Of a stretch of DNA of 48,834 nt, positions 12,783-22,209 are shown piece by piece (the stretch's first letter is position 1; the number at the start of each line of letters is the position of its first letter). Made by a program: the position numbers and the translations under genes. The stretch covers positions 1-48,834 of the forward strand of contig JADYYK010000259.1 in NCBI GenBank assembly GCA_020853705.1. Direction: 5' to 3'. Source of the DNA: Deltaproteobacteria bacterium. Its GTDB lineage: Bacteria; Myxococcota_A; Polyangia; Haliangiales; JADYYK01. The notes under the pieces were generated by a model, which worked only from the letters and a program-made list of their open reading frames with translations, was not told where the DNA came from and searched no databases.

Positions 12783-15700
12783 GATCCGCACCAGCGCCTG
12801 CTCGGCGACGCGCACCGCGGAGTTCGGGCCGGCGGCGACCACGCGCTGGGTCAGCTCGGCGAGGACGGCGCCCGGGCTGGGGCCGCCGGCGGCGGCGCCG
12901 ATGCTGAGCATGGGCACCAGCACGCGGGCGGCCTGCATCATGATCGGGATGCGCGGGTCGTCGCCCGCGACCGGGGGCCCCTCGGGGTAGGGCACCGCGG
13001 CGATCAGCGCGCTGGAGACCGCGCGCGCGGCGCCCTCGCTCTCGGCCAGCAGGCGCACGCAGGCGATGCTGCCCTCCCGGGTGCGCGGCGGGTCGCCGGC
13101 CATGGCCTGCGCGACCGCGATGCGCGCCAGCCGACGCGCGGCCTCGCCCGACGCCGCGATCGGTGCGCCCGGGGTGCCAGCCAGCGCGCCCAGGTGATCG
13201 AGGTCGGCGCCCAGCTCGGCGACGTCCGACCACGAGGCCTCCTCCCAGTAGTAGTCGATGAGGCGCAGGATGGTCGGCACGTGCGTGGGCAGCAGATCGA
13301 TGGCCTTGAGGTAGGCCGCCGAGGCGCGCTCGGTGTCGCGCAGGTGCAGCAACAGGACCTCGCCCTGGCGGTACAGCAGATCGGCGCGACGCTCGGGCGC
13401 CTCGAACAGCGCGGCCAGGCGCCCCAGCACCTCGGCGGCGCGCTCCCACTCGCCGGCCGCCGCGTACAGGGCCGACAGCGGCAGCAGCGCGCTGACGCGC
13501 TCGGGATCCTCGGCCACCACCAGCTCGTAGAAGGCCTGCGCCTCGCCCAGCTGCCCGGCCTTCTGGTACAGGTCCGCGACCTGCTGGCGCATGCCAGTGA
13601 TGGCGCGCACGTCGTCGAGCGGCAAGAGCTCGAGCGCCTGCCTGAGCGCGCGCGCGGCGCCCTCGGCGTCGCCGCGCTGCTGCGCCAGCCGGGCCACGCC
13701 CTGCAGCGCCTCCAGGTGTGATGGATTGACCTCGACCGCGCGCTGGTACAGCGTGGCGGCCTCGTCGAACAGGCCCAGGCGCTCCGCCAGCTCGCCGCGG
13801 CGATAGCGCAGCGCCTCCAGGCCCAGCGACGAGGTGTGCTCGTCGAGCTCCTGGTAGCGCAGCCGGGCGCGCGGGAAGTCGCCCTGGCGGTAGGCCAGAT
13901 CGGCCAGGGCGTCGCGCGCGGCGGCGTGGCCGGGGTCGTCGGCCAGCGCCATCTCGTAGGCCAGCGCGGCGCGCGCGGGGTCCTGGAGCCGCGCCTCGAA
14001 CAGGCGGCCCAGCTCGAAGCGCAGCGCGGCGCGCTCGCGATCGTCGCTCTGCGCCTCGGCGCGGCGGCGCAGCAGCTCGGCCAGCGCGCTGGCGTCGCCG
14101 CGGCGCACCAGCAGCGCCTTGAGGGCCAGGAAGGCGGCGCTGTCGGCCGGCTCCAGCAGCAGGATCTCGCGGGCGCGGGTCTCGATGTCGGCGTCGGTGC
14201 CGGCGGGATCGAGGCCGGCGGCGTGGCTGGTCTCGGCGGTGATGAGCAGCTTGCGCAGGATCTCGAGGCGCTCGTCGGAGTCGGTGGTCTCGCCGAGCTC
14301 GCCGAGCAGGACCTCGCGCAGGTGGGCGCGATCGGCGGGGTCCTCGGTCAGGCGCAAAAGGCCGCGCGCCGCCGAGCTGGCGGCGTTGCCGCGGTGCTGG
14401 GCGGCGTCGGCGGCCTCGCGGTACAGGGCGCGCGCGGCGTCCTTGCTCCCAGCCTTCTCCTCGTGCTCGCCGGCGCGAGCCAGGTGCTCGGCGCGCTGCT
14501 CGGCGTCGGGCGCCAGCGCGGCCAGCGCGCGCTCGATGGCGGCGGCGTCGGCGTAGCGCCGGGCGTCGCTGTACAGGCGAGCCAGGCCGACCCGGGCCTC
14601 CAGGTTGGAGCTGTCGATGACGGCGGCCTCCTCGTAGGCCTTGAGCGCGCGCTCGGGCGCCAGCAGGCGCTGCTCGTAGACCGCGCCCAGGCGGCCGTAG
14701 ACCGCGGCGCGCGCGCCGGGGTGGTGCGTGGTGGCCAGCTCGCGGTGCAGGAGCTCGGCGACCAGGGTCCAGTCGCCGCGCGCCGCGGCGGCCACACGCA
14801 GCGCCTCGGCGACCTCGCGGTGGCCGGGGTCGTTGGCCAGCGCCTCCTTGAGGCAGCGGTAGGTCTCGGGCTCGCGATCGAGGACGTCGCGGTAGAGCAG
14901 GGCGCGCCGGAACCACAGCCGGGCGCGCTCCTCGCGCGACGGCGACAGCACGATGAGGCGGCCCAGCACCTCGGCCAGGGCGTCATAGTCGCCGAGCTCG
15001 CGGTAGATCCGCTCCAGCGCGGCGGGGGCGCGGGGGTCCGCGGGGTCGAGGCGCAGGGCGTCCTCGTAGCGGGCGCGCGCCTTGTCGGGCTCGCGTCCGG
15101 CCTCGTGCAGGTGCGCGGCCATGATGGCGGCGGCGGCGGCGTCGCGGGCGCTGACGTCGGGCGACTCGGCGGCGGCGGTCAGGTGGCGCAGCGCGGCGTC
15201 GCGCTCGGCGGCGGCGCTGGGGCGACCCTCGAGGCGCGCGGCGCGCAGGCGACCCAGCGCCAGGTGGGCGCTGCCCAGGCCGGGCGCGGTGACCAGGACC
15301 TCGGCCAGCTCGCGCTCGGCCTCGGCGCTGCGCCCGATGAGGTGCAGCAGGCTGGCGCGCTCGGCGCGCAGGGCGGTGCGCGCGGGATCGGCGCTGCTGC
15401 TGATCTGCAGCTCGCGCACCGCCAGCGCGGCGGCCAGGTCGCCGGCGCGGGTGAGCAGCCGCGCGGCGCGGTTGCCGAGGCCCATCATGGCGGGATCCAG
15501 CTTGTAGGCCTGCGCGATGAGCAGCCCGGCGTCGTCGAGCTCGTGCAGCTCGTACTCGTAGATGTCGGCGGCGCGGATCAGGACATCGCGGCGCGCCTCG
15601 GCGTCCTCCAGGCCGTCGGCCTGCTCGACCAGCTTGCGCGCCTCGGCCGCCAGCCGGGCGTCGTCAGGGTCCTCGAACGGTACCGCGCTGCGCGTGCGCG

Positions 15701-18700
15701 GCAGCGCCGGGGCAGCCGGCTCTGTGACCTCCAGCGCGGGCTCGCGCGGCTGGGGATGGATGGTCGTCAGCGCCGGCACCGCGGCGACCCGGCCGGCCCA
15801 GGCCATGGTCTGGCGCTCGGCCTCCTCCTTGTCACGGCGGCGCTCCTCGGTGTCCGCCGCGGTGTCCGAGATCGTCGCAGACCCGGCCGCCGCCGTCGTC
15901 GTCGACGCCGTCGCTGTCGTGGCCGTCGCCGTCTCGGTGCCGATCGCCGCCGTTGCGGTCGTCGGGTCGGTCGCCTCCTGCGACGACTCGTGCCGGGCCC
16001 GGGCCCGCCCGGCCTCCCACTCCCCTGGCACCGGCGTCAGCTCCTCCGGCCCCTCGTCGCCCAGCGGCGGCGGCTGCAGCTCGGCGCGCTGCTGCGCCAC
16101 CAGCACATCGCGGCGCTGCTCCAGCACCGCGCGCCGCATCGGGTCGCGCTCGTGCTCGATCGCCCGGGTCAGCGCGGCGGCGGCGTGCTCCAGCGCCCCC
16201 GCCGCCTGCGCCGCCTCGATCACCCCCATCAGGGCTTCGGAGTCGAGCGGCGCCTCGTCGAGCGCGCGCTGGTAGGCATACACCGCCCCCGCCGCGTCAC
16301 CCTCGGCACGCCGGAGCGCGCCCAGCTGGTGGAACAGCTCGACGCGCGCGTCGCTGTCGTCCACCCGCCGCGCCAGCTCCTCGGTGTAGGCCAGGAGCTC
16401 CGCCCCGGTGCCGATGCGCGCGGCCACCGCCTGCAGGGCGTCGAGATCGGTCGGATCGAGGTCGTGCACGGTGCGCCCCAGCGTGGCCACCCAGGCCACG
16501 CCGCCCAGCTGCGCACCGCGCGCCAGCGCCTCGCGCAGCACCAGCAGCGCCTCGTCGCGCCGTCCCAGCGCGACCAGCGAGGCCGCCAGCCGCTCGACGT
16601 CATCGCGCTGGCGCGCCCGCGGCGCCAGCGTCTCCAGCGCGGTGACCACGGCGGCGTGGTCGCCGACGTCCCAGGCCACCCGGCCCTCGGCGCGGCGCAC
16701 CGCATCGGCGGCCGGGCCCGGCGGGGCCGCCGCCGCGGCGTGGCGCAGGGTGTCCGACGCCTTGGCGCGATCATGCAGCCGATCGAGGTAGATCGCCGCC
16801 AGCTCGAGGTACAGCTCGGCGCGCGCCGCGGTGTCCCCGCGCGAGCCGGTGGCGCGCGCCAGCACCTCCAGGGTGCGCGCCGCCTCCGCGAAGGCGCCCT
16901 GGGCCAGCGCCAGGTCGGTCCACAGCCTGAGCACCCGGCCATCGCGCGGCGCCGCCTCCGAGGCGTCGCGCAGGGCGCGCCCGGCCTCCTCGTTGCGCCC
17001 CGCCCCCAGCAGCACCTGGGCCCGCGTGATCATGAGGTCGAGCACGCGCTCGGGCCGCGCCCGGGTGCGCCGCGCGATCTGCAGCTGGCGCTCCAGCATG
17101 GCGGCGTAGCGGGCGTCGTCGCCGCGGCGCTGGTACAGCGTGGCCAGGGTGGCCGCGGCGGCGTCGTCGTCGGGCTCGATGGCCACCGTGCGCAGGAGCA
17201 GCGCCTCGGCTTCGTGCTCGAGGCCGAGCTTGCTGGCCAGGCCCGCGAGGCGGCGCAAGAGCTCCAGCTCTTGCCCGGCGTCGCCGGCCGCGCGCGCCCG
17301 CCAGCGCAGCGCCTCCAGCGCCCAGCGGGCGTGGCGCAGCTGACCGCCCAGCTCGTACAGCTCGGCGGCCAGGTGCAGCGCCTCGGCCGGCGCGGTGGCC
17401 TCGTCGAGGCCGCTCAGCGCCGTCAGCGCCCCGGTCAGGTCGCCGTCGGCGAAGCGCACCCGCGCCAGCGCGACCGCGCTGCCGTCGGCGCCACGGGCCT
17501 CGGGTGGCGCGGGCGTCGCCGGGCCAGCCTCGGGCGCCACGGCGGTGACGCGCGCGACCACGTCGGCGGCGTGCGGGTCATCGAGATCCGCCGCCAGTGC
17601 CCGGCCCGCCAGCGCCCTGGCGCGCACCGGATCGCCGAGCCCCTCCAGCGCCACGCGCGCCGCGGTGGCCAGCACCGCGGCCGGCCGGGGCAGGTGCGCG
17701 GCCTCGACCGTCGACGCCGCCGAGACCCGCGCCGCCAGCCGCTCCAGCGTGAAGACGCGGGCCTGGTGCGCGCCCAGGTGGCCCAGCGCCGCGGCCAGCC
17801 GCTCCAGCGCCAGCGGATGCTCGGGCGCCAGCGCCAGCACGCGCTCCAGCAGATCGGCCGCCTCGCGCGGGCTCTTCAGCCGATCCAGCACGATGGCTGC
17901 GGCACGCAGCTTGTGGTCGACCCGTCGGCCGGCGTCGGGCTCGATGGGGGCGCGGCGATCGAGCAGGGCGCGCACCTCGGGCCAGCGCCCGGCCGCGGCC
18001 AGGTTGCGCTCCAGCGCGTCGAAGGCGGCGGCGCTGTGCGGGTCCAGCGCCAGCGCCAGGCCCAGCTCGGCCTCCTCGTCGGCGCTGCGCCGCTCGCGGC
18101 GCGCGATCTCGGCCATCGACAGGTGGGCCTCGAGCAAGAGCTCGTCGTCGCTGCCCGGGCCTGGACCCGCGGTGGTGGTGCCCGGGGTGCCCGGGGGGGC
18201 GGCGCGCTCGAGCAGCAGCTGCCAGCGCTCGCGGGCCTGGCCCAGCTCGCCGGCGTCGAAGGCCAGCACGGCCAGCGCGCGCAGCGCCGGCAGGTTGCGC
18301 GGCTCGAGCTCCAGCGCGCGCTCGTAGGCGGCGCGCGCGGCGTCACGATGGCCGAGCTCCAGCTGCAGATCGGCCAGCCGCACCAGCAGGGCGCGCTTGC
18401 GCTCGGGCGCGCGCCCGGTGGCCGCGATCTTGCGCCCCAGGATGACGGCCACGCGCTCGAGATCGCCGGCCTCGGCGTGCAGCGTCTCCAGCGCGTCCAG
18501 CGCGGGCAGGTGGTCGGCCTTGACGCGCAGGGCGTCCTCGAGCAGCTGCTCGCGTCGCCGCGCGGCCTCGGCCGGCGTCAGATCCAGCCGCACCGGCGCG
18601 CTGCCGTTGGTGCCGCCCAGGCCGCGCCGCACCAGCTCGGCGGCGTGGTACAGGCGCTCGGCGCGCTCGCCCGGGCCGCCGGCGTGGCTGTCGTGGCCGG

Positions 18701-20276
18701 CCTCGACCAGGACCTCGATGGCGCGGGCGAGATCGCCGTCGCGCTCGGCCAGCTGGGCCAGCCGCTCCCAGGCGTGGGCGCGTGACTCGGCCGGCTGATC
18801 GGGGCGCTCGAGGATGGCCTGGTAGCGCTCCAGGGCGTCGCGCTCGTGGCCAGCGCGGTCGGCGGCTTGCGCCATCAGGCGCAGGAGCTCGGCCGCCGCC
18901 GGCTCGCCCGGCACCGGATCGACCGAGGCGCGCGGCAGCAGCGTGGCGGCACCGCGCTCGACGGCGTCCCACTCGCCGTGCGCCGCGGCCTGTTCGACCG
19001 CTTGCCCGAGCAGCAGGCGCGCCGCGCGGCCGCCCGGGCCGGCGTCATCGGCGCCCGCGGCCAGCGCGTCGATGGCGGCGCGCTCGTGGCCGGCGCCCGC
19101 CTCCAGCAGCCGGCGCGCGGCGCCCAGCGCCAGCTCGCGCGCGCTCTCGGGGTCACCCGCGACGCGCACCGCGTCGGCCAGCCGGCGCAGCAGGGCGCCC
19201 GCCTCGGCGCGCTCGCCGCGCTGGTCACACAGCCGCGCCAAGAGGTGCAGCGCCGGCCGACAGCGCGGGTCGCGCGCCAGCGCCCCCTCGGCCACCGCGC
19301 GCGCCTCGTCGACCCGATCCGGCAGCGCCCCCAGCACGTCGAGAGCGCGCTCGAGCACGAACGGCGGGTAGGCCCCCTCGGCCAGCGCGGCCAGGTACAG
19401 CCCGGCGGCGCGCGGCAGATCCCCGGTGGCCAGCGCCGACTCGGCCTGATCGAAGCGGCGCGCGCTGGCGATGCGCTCCTCCAGCTGCTGCTCCAGCTCG
19501 CTGCGCCCGTCGGGCCTGGCCAGGCTCTCGCCGCCGCACACCAGCTCGACGGTGTGCGCACCCACCTGGGCCCGGGCCACCCGCGCCCCGCGCACGTCGG
19601 GGACGCGCCAGCCCGCGGGCGGCAGCAGGTGAAACAGCGCCGCGCGCAGCGGCACCACGCGCGCCTGCGCGACCCCGACCAGCACCGCGGTGGCGCCCAG
19701 CGCCTCGGGATCCGACGCCGGCACCGCGCCCAGCCCCTGCAGGAACGCGCGGGCGATCAGCGCCCCCGGCAGCTCGGGGCCGCGGCGCCCCTCGGGCAGC
19801 TCGACCAGCACGTCGTCGAGCACCACCAGGACCCCGTCGTCGCCGTCGGCCTCCAGGCCGCCGCGCAGGACCACGCCCACCGGCGAGCGGCCGGTGTCGG
19901 GCCGCTCGGGCGCGCGCGGGTCACGGTAGGCCGCGCGTACGGTGATGCGGCCGGCCTCGAAGCCGATGCGCACCTCGGCGAAGCCGCGCCGCTCCAGCGC
20001 CGCGGTGGTGCCCGGCAGCCCGAGCCAGCTCTGCACCGCGGCCTCGCGCAGCTCGACGTGGGCCTCGCGCACGCGGCCGCGGCGTCGCTGCCAGCGCTCC
20101 GGCGCTGCGCTGCCGTCGGCGTCGGCGTCGGCAGCGCCGGCGCCAGGGACCTCGATCTCCAGGCGGTGCGCCAGCAGGGGCCCGATCTCGGTGCCCGCCG
20201 GCAGCCCCAGCACCAGGGCGCCCTCGGCGCGCCTCACGAGGGTGATCTGCAGCCTGTCTGCGGGCACCTGGGCCAT
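12768..20276 (-). CDS. Giant tetratricopeptide-repeat protein (about 2,500 residues)
   Basis: About 2,502 residues from ATG 20276; a 21-residue longer form from ATG 20339 is possible. Neither start has a clear Shine-Dalgarno, and 20276 is preferred because MAQVPADRLQITLVRR looks like a folded beginning. No signal peptide or membrane helix, so probably cytosolic. Residues 1-260 form a non-repetitive beta-rich head. After that come dozens of degenerate TPR-like helix pairs (for example LGHRDAARAAYERALELEPRNLPALRAL, here cited only by type: Ala/Leu-rich 34-residue units ending in P). A Thr/Ala/Asp-rich low-complexity hinge at about residues 1425-1480 splits the array into two halves. TPR arrays are protein-binding scaffolds; the partner is unknown. 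The gene ends in a stop-in-loop hairpin and 20-bp repeats. Confidence 0.88.
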   Translation of the reverse strand: MAQVPADRLQITLVRRAEGALVLGLPAGTEIGPLLAHRLEIEVPGAGAADADADGSAAPERWQRRRGRVREAHVELREAAVQSWLGLPGTTAALERRGFAEVRIGFEAGRITVRAAYRDPRAPERPDTGRSPVGVVLRGGLEADGDDGVLVVLDDVLVELPEGRRGPELPGALIARAFLQGLGAVPASDPEALGATAVLVGVAQARVVPLRAALFHLLPPAGWRVPDVRGARVARAQVGAHTVELVCGGESLARPDGRSELEQQLEERIASARRFDQAESALATGDLPRAAGLYLAALAEGAYPPFVLERALDVLGALPDRVDEARAVAEGALARDPRCRPALHLLARLCDQRGERAEAGALLRRLADAVRVAGDPESARELALGAARRLLEAGAGHERAAIDALAAGADDAGPGGRAARLLLGQAVEQAAAHGEWDAVERGAATLLPRASVDPVPGEPAAAELLRLMAQAADRAGHERDALERYQAILERPDQPAESRAHAWERLAQLAERDGDLARAIEVLVEAGHDSHAGGPGERAERLYHAAELVRRGLGGTNGSAPVRLDLTPAEAARRREQLLEDALRVKADHLPALDALETLHAEAGDLERVAVILGRKIAATGRAPERKRALLVRLADLQLELGHRDAARAAYERALELEPRNLPALRALAVLAFDAGELGQARERWQLLLERAAPPGTPGTTTAGPGPGSDDELLLEAHLSMAEIARRERRSADEEAELGLALALDPHSAAAFDALERNLAAAGRWPEVRALLDRRAPIEPDAGRRVDHKLRAAAIVLDRLKSPREAADLLERVLALAPEHPLALERLAAALGHLGAHQARVFTLERLAARVSAASTVEAAHLPRPAAVLATAARVALEGLGDPVRARALAGRALAADLDDPHAADVVARVTAVAPEAGPATPAPPEARGADGSAVALARVRFADGDLTGALTALSGLDEATAPAEALHLAAELYELGGQLRHARWALEALRWRARAAGDAGQELELLRRLAGLASKLGLEHEAEALLLRTVAIEPDDDAAAATLATLYQRRGDDARYAAMLERQLQIARRTRARPERVLDLMITRAQVLLGAGRNEEAGRALRDASEAAPRDGRVLRLWTDLALAQGAFAEAARTLEVLARATGSRGDTAARAELYLELAAIYLDRLHDRAKASDTLRHAAAAAPPGPAADAVRRAEGRVAWDVGDHAAVVTALETLAPRARQRDDVERLAASLVALGRRDEALLVLREALARGAQLGGVAWVATLGRTVHDLDPTDLDALQAVAARIGTGAELLAYTEELARRVDDSDARVELFHQLGALRRAEGDAAGAVYAYQRALDEAPLDSEALMGVIEAAQAAGALEHAAAALTRAIEHERDPMRRAVLEQRRDVLVAQQRAELQPPPLGDEGPEELTPVPGEWEAGRARARHESSQEATDPTTATAAIGTETATATTATASTTTAAAGSATISDTAADTEERRRDKEEAERQTMAWAGRVAAVPALTTIHPQPREPALEVTEPAAPALPRTRSAVPFEDPDDARLAAEARKLVEQADGLEDAEARRDVLIRAADIYEYELHELDDAGLLIAQAYKLDPAMMGLGNRAARLLTRAGDLAAALAVRELQISSSADPARTALRAERASLLHLIGRSAEAERELAEVLVTAPGLGSAHLALGRLRAARLEGRPSAAAERDAALRHLTAAAESPDVSARDAAAAAIMAAHLHEAGREPDKARARYEDALRLDPADPRAPAALERIYRELGDYDALAEVLGRLIVLSPSREERARLWFRRALLYRDVLDREPETYRCLKEALANDPGHREVAEALRVAAAARGDWTLVAELLHRELATTHHPGARAAVYGRLGAVYEQRLLAPERALKAYEEAAVIDSSNLEARVGLARLYSDARRYADAAAIERALAALAPDAEQRAEHLARAGEHEEKAGSKDAARALYREAADAAQHRGNAASSAARGLLRLTEDPADRAHLREVLLGELGETTDSDERLEILRKLLITAETSHAAGLDPAGTDADIETRAREILLLEPADSAAFLALKALLVRRGDASALAELLRRRAEAQSDDRERAALRFELGRLFEARLQDPARAALAYEMALADDPGHAAARDALADLAYRQGDFPRARLRYQELDEHTSSLGLEALRYRRGELAERLGLFDEAATLYQRAVEVNPSHLEALQGVARLAQQRGDAEGAARALRQALELLPLDDVRAITGMRQQVADLYQKAGQLGEAQAFYELVVAEDPERVSALLPLSALYAAAGEWERAAEVLGRLAALFEAPERRADLLYRQGEVLLLHLRDTERASAAYLKAIDLLPTHVPTILRLIDYYWEEASWSDVAELGADLDHLGALAGTPGAPIAASGEAARRLARIAVAQAMAGDPPRTREGSIACVRLLAESEGAARAVSSALIAAVPYPEGPPVAGDDPRIPIMMQAARVLVPMLSIGAAAGGPSPGAVLAELTQRVVAAGPNSAVRVAEQALVRIVRAG

Positions 20277-20451
20277 GCGGGTCCGGGGCGAGGGTACCAC
20301 GGCCGCGCCGCCCCGGGTCCGAGCCCCGGTTGGCATCACATGTGGGCCCAGACCGGCGCGCCGACGGTGTGTGGGGCTTGAACAGTGTGCGCCAGTCGGT
20401 CAACGTATAGGCACGGTCGTGGGCCTCTCCCCGCGACCGAGAGGTGGCTGC
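20277..20451. other. Divergent intergenic region, TPR gene / membrane protein gene
   Basis: 175 bp between divergent starts. A TATAGG at 20406-20411 could be the -10 of the plus-strand gene, but no -35 stands at the right distance (TTGAAC at 20378 is 22 bp away). GAGAGGTGG before ATG 20452 is its ribosome-binding site. Nothing else is recognisable. Confidence 0.4.
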
Positions 20452-21483
20452 ATGACGCTCTCTTCCTGGTCACCCCGGCTGCGCGGCTTCGAGACCCTGC
20501 GTGAGGGCGCCCCCAGCTGGGCCAGAAATGCCATCGCCGCGACGCGCGCGGGTGCGGCGGCCGCGCCGGGGCCGGTCGGCGTGCGCGGTGGGGTGGCGCC
20601 GACCCAGCGTCCGCTGCTGGGCGCGCGCGGCCTGGCCGGCGAGCTGGCGGTGGCGGCGCTCGGCCTCGGCTTCCTGTCGGCCAGCGCGGGCGGCGGCATG
20701 GGCATGATCCTCATCTGCATGCTGGTGGTGGGGCTGGCGCTGGCGCTGGCGGTGACCCGCCTGGTGGAGTGGCGCTGGGCGGCCTCGGCGCACCCGGGCG
20801 GCGAGCTGCGCCCGGCCTTCGCGCTGGCGCCCGAGGGGATCGTGCTGGAGCAGGCCGGGCGCCTCATCGCGGTGCCCTGGAGCGACGTGCTCGAGATCGT
20901 CGCGCTGCCGCCGCGGGGCCTGGGCCGCCACGGCGCGCGCGCCGCCTTCGTGGTGTCGCCGCACCGGCGTTCGCGGCCCTGGATCGAGGTGGTGCCGTCG
21001 CGCTTCGGCCTGACGGTGTGGGAGCTCCTGCCCGAGGCCGAGCGGCTGCACCAGCAGGCGCGGCGCAGCCAGGCCAGCGGCGGGGCCGCGACCGAGGCGC
21101 CGTATCGCTGCAGCGGCCGCGAGGAGCTGGGCGCGCGCGCGCGCGAGCTGGCCGACGACGTCAGCGCGCTGGCCGGCGCGCTGGTGCGCTCGCAGCCGCT
21201 GCCGGGCTGCTTCCGCGTGCCCATGGGCCTCGGCCGCGGCGCCGTGCTGCTGACCCCGCACGCGCTGTGCTACCTGGTCGGCGCCGGCCGCGGCCGCGCC
21301 CCCGCCATCCACCGCGTGCCCTGGTCCGACGTCTGCGAGCTCAGCGTCGACGGCGCCGCGCTGCGCGTGCACATGCACGAACCCGACGACGACCTCTGCC
21401 TGTCGCTGGGCTACCCCGCGCTGCTCATCGCCGCGGTCGCCGCCGCCTATCTGCGCGGCGCGGTGCCGCTGTCGCGGGTCTGA
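20452..21483 (+). CDS. Hypothetical membrane protein
   Basis: A 343-residue protein of unknown function. The ATG at 20452 is preceded by GAGAGGTGG; the frame is open further upstream but that part runs antisense to the TPR gene. After about 60 Ala/Gly/Arg-rich residues, two hydrophobic helices (about 62-80 and 82-104) form a hairpin or one re-entrant pair. The cytosolic remainder contains two similar PH-like or bacterial-PH-like stretches: FALAPEGIVLEQAGRLIAVP-type with WSDVLEIV, and LLTPHALCYLVGAGRG with WSDVCELSV. The repeated PWSDV(L/C)E motif (about 143 and 289) supports an internal duplication. Its stop is 9 bp from the convergent tag gene. Confidence 0.72.
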   Translation: MTLSSWSPRLRGFETLREGAPSWARNAIAATRAGAAAAPGPVGVRGGVAPTQRPLLGARGLAGELAVAALGLGFLSASAGGGMGMILICMLVVGLALALAVTRLVEWRWAASAHPGGELRPAFALAPEGIVLEQAGRLIAVPWSDVLEIVALPPRGLGRHGARAAFVVSPHRRSRPWIEVVPSRFGLTVWELLPEAERLHQQARRSQASGGAATEAPYRCSGREELGARARELADDVSALAGALVRSQPLPGCFRVPMGLGRGAVLLTPHALCYLVGAGRGRAPAIHRVPWSDVCELSVDGAALRVHMHEPDDDLCLSLGYPALLIAAVAAAYLRGAVPLSRV

Positions 21484-21492
21484 CCGCGCGGC

Positions 21493-22137
21493 TCAGGGGC
21501 GCGGGCGGCGCAGCTTGCCGCGCAGGGCCTCGATGCGGGGGCGGAAGGCGCAGCCCTCGAGGTGGTCGTTGACCATGCCCATGGCCTGCATGAAGGCCTG
21601 CACCGTGGTCGGGCCGACGAAGCTCCAGCCGCGCTTGCGCAGATCGCGGGCCAGCGCGGTCGACGCCTCGGTCTCGGTGCGCGCCAGCAGCGCGGCGTGG
21701 GTCATGCGGCGGGGCAGGGCGCCCGGCCGCGGCTCGAACGACCACAGGTAGCGCGCCAGCGAGCCGTGCTCGGCGATGACCTCGAGCGCGCGCCGCGCGT
21801 TGTTGATGGTCGACTCGATCTTGCCGCGGTGGCGCACGATCCCCGCGTCACCGAGCAGCCGCTCGACGTCGCGCGCGCCGAACCTGGCCACCCGCGCCGG
21901 CTCGAAGCCGCGAAACGCGGCGCGGAAGGCCTCGCGCTTGCGCAGGATGACGAGCCACGACAGCCCCGACTGGAAGCCCTCCAGGCACAGCTTCTCGAAC
22001 AGGCGCGCGTCGTCCAGCACCGGCACGCCCCACTCGTGATCGTGATAGGGCTCGAGCTCGGGCCCGACGCCCCAGAAGCAGCGCACCGCGCCGTCCGCGC
22101 CGCGCAAGAGGCCTGCCGGCAATGCCCTGGGTGCCAT
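21493..22137 (-). CDS. tag: DNA-3-methyladenine glycosylase I
   Basis: A 214-residue base-excision repair enzyme that removes 3-methyladenine from alkylated DNA. It matches E. coli Tag throughout: EPYHDHEWGVPVLDDARLFE, LCLEGFQSGLSWLVILRKRE, DAGIVRHRGKIESTINNAR, LRKRGWSFVGPTTVQAFMQA and GMVNDHLEGC. The zinc-binding set is visible as C20, H32, H192 and C196, and the probable catalytic Glu is E53. About 14 extra residues precede the first cysteine compared with E. coli Tag. Start ATG 22137; 72 bp separate it from the divergent M16 peptidase gene. The end is 9 bp from the convergent gene at 20452-21483. Confidence 0.95.
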   Translation of the reverse strand: MAPRALPAGLLRGADGAVRCFWGVGPELEPYHDHEWGVPVLDDARLFEKLCLEGFQSGLSWLVILRKREAFRAAFRGFEPARVARFGARDVERLLGDAGIVRHRGKIESTINNARRALEVIAEHGSLARYLWSFEPRPGALPRRMTHAALLARTETEASTALARDLRKRGWSFVGPTTVQAFMQAMGMVNDHLEGCAFRPRIEALRGKLRRPRP

Positions 22138-22173
22138 GCGCGCAGGGTAGCGTACCCATCCACCGCGCTGGTT

Positions 22174-22182
22174 TGCTATCGT
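22174..22182 (+). promoter_or_regulatory. Candidate extended -10 of the M16 peptidase operon
   Basis: TGCTATCGT reads as an extended -10 (TGn followed by TATCGT at 22177-22182), 28 bp before ATG 22210. No good -35 is seen. A small dyad GGGTA-GCG-TACCC lies upstream at 22145-22157. The ribosome-binding site is a run of GGAGGAGGAG. Confidence 0.35.
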
Positions 22183-22209
22183 GCGCGCCCTGGAGGAGGA
22201 GGAGAGAAC

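Noticed and set aside
13836..18785. Plus-strand open frame of about 1,650 residues opposite the TPR gene
   Set aside because: Composition is Gly/Ala/Arg/Gln-rich with no domain, and it mirrors the coding strand's codon bias; the TPR frame on the minus strand explains the region.
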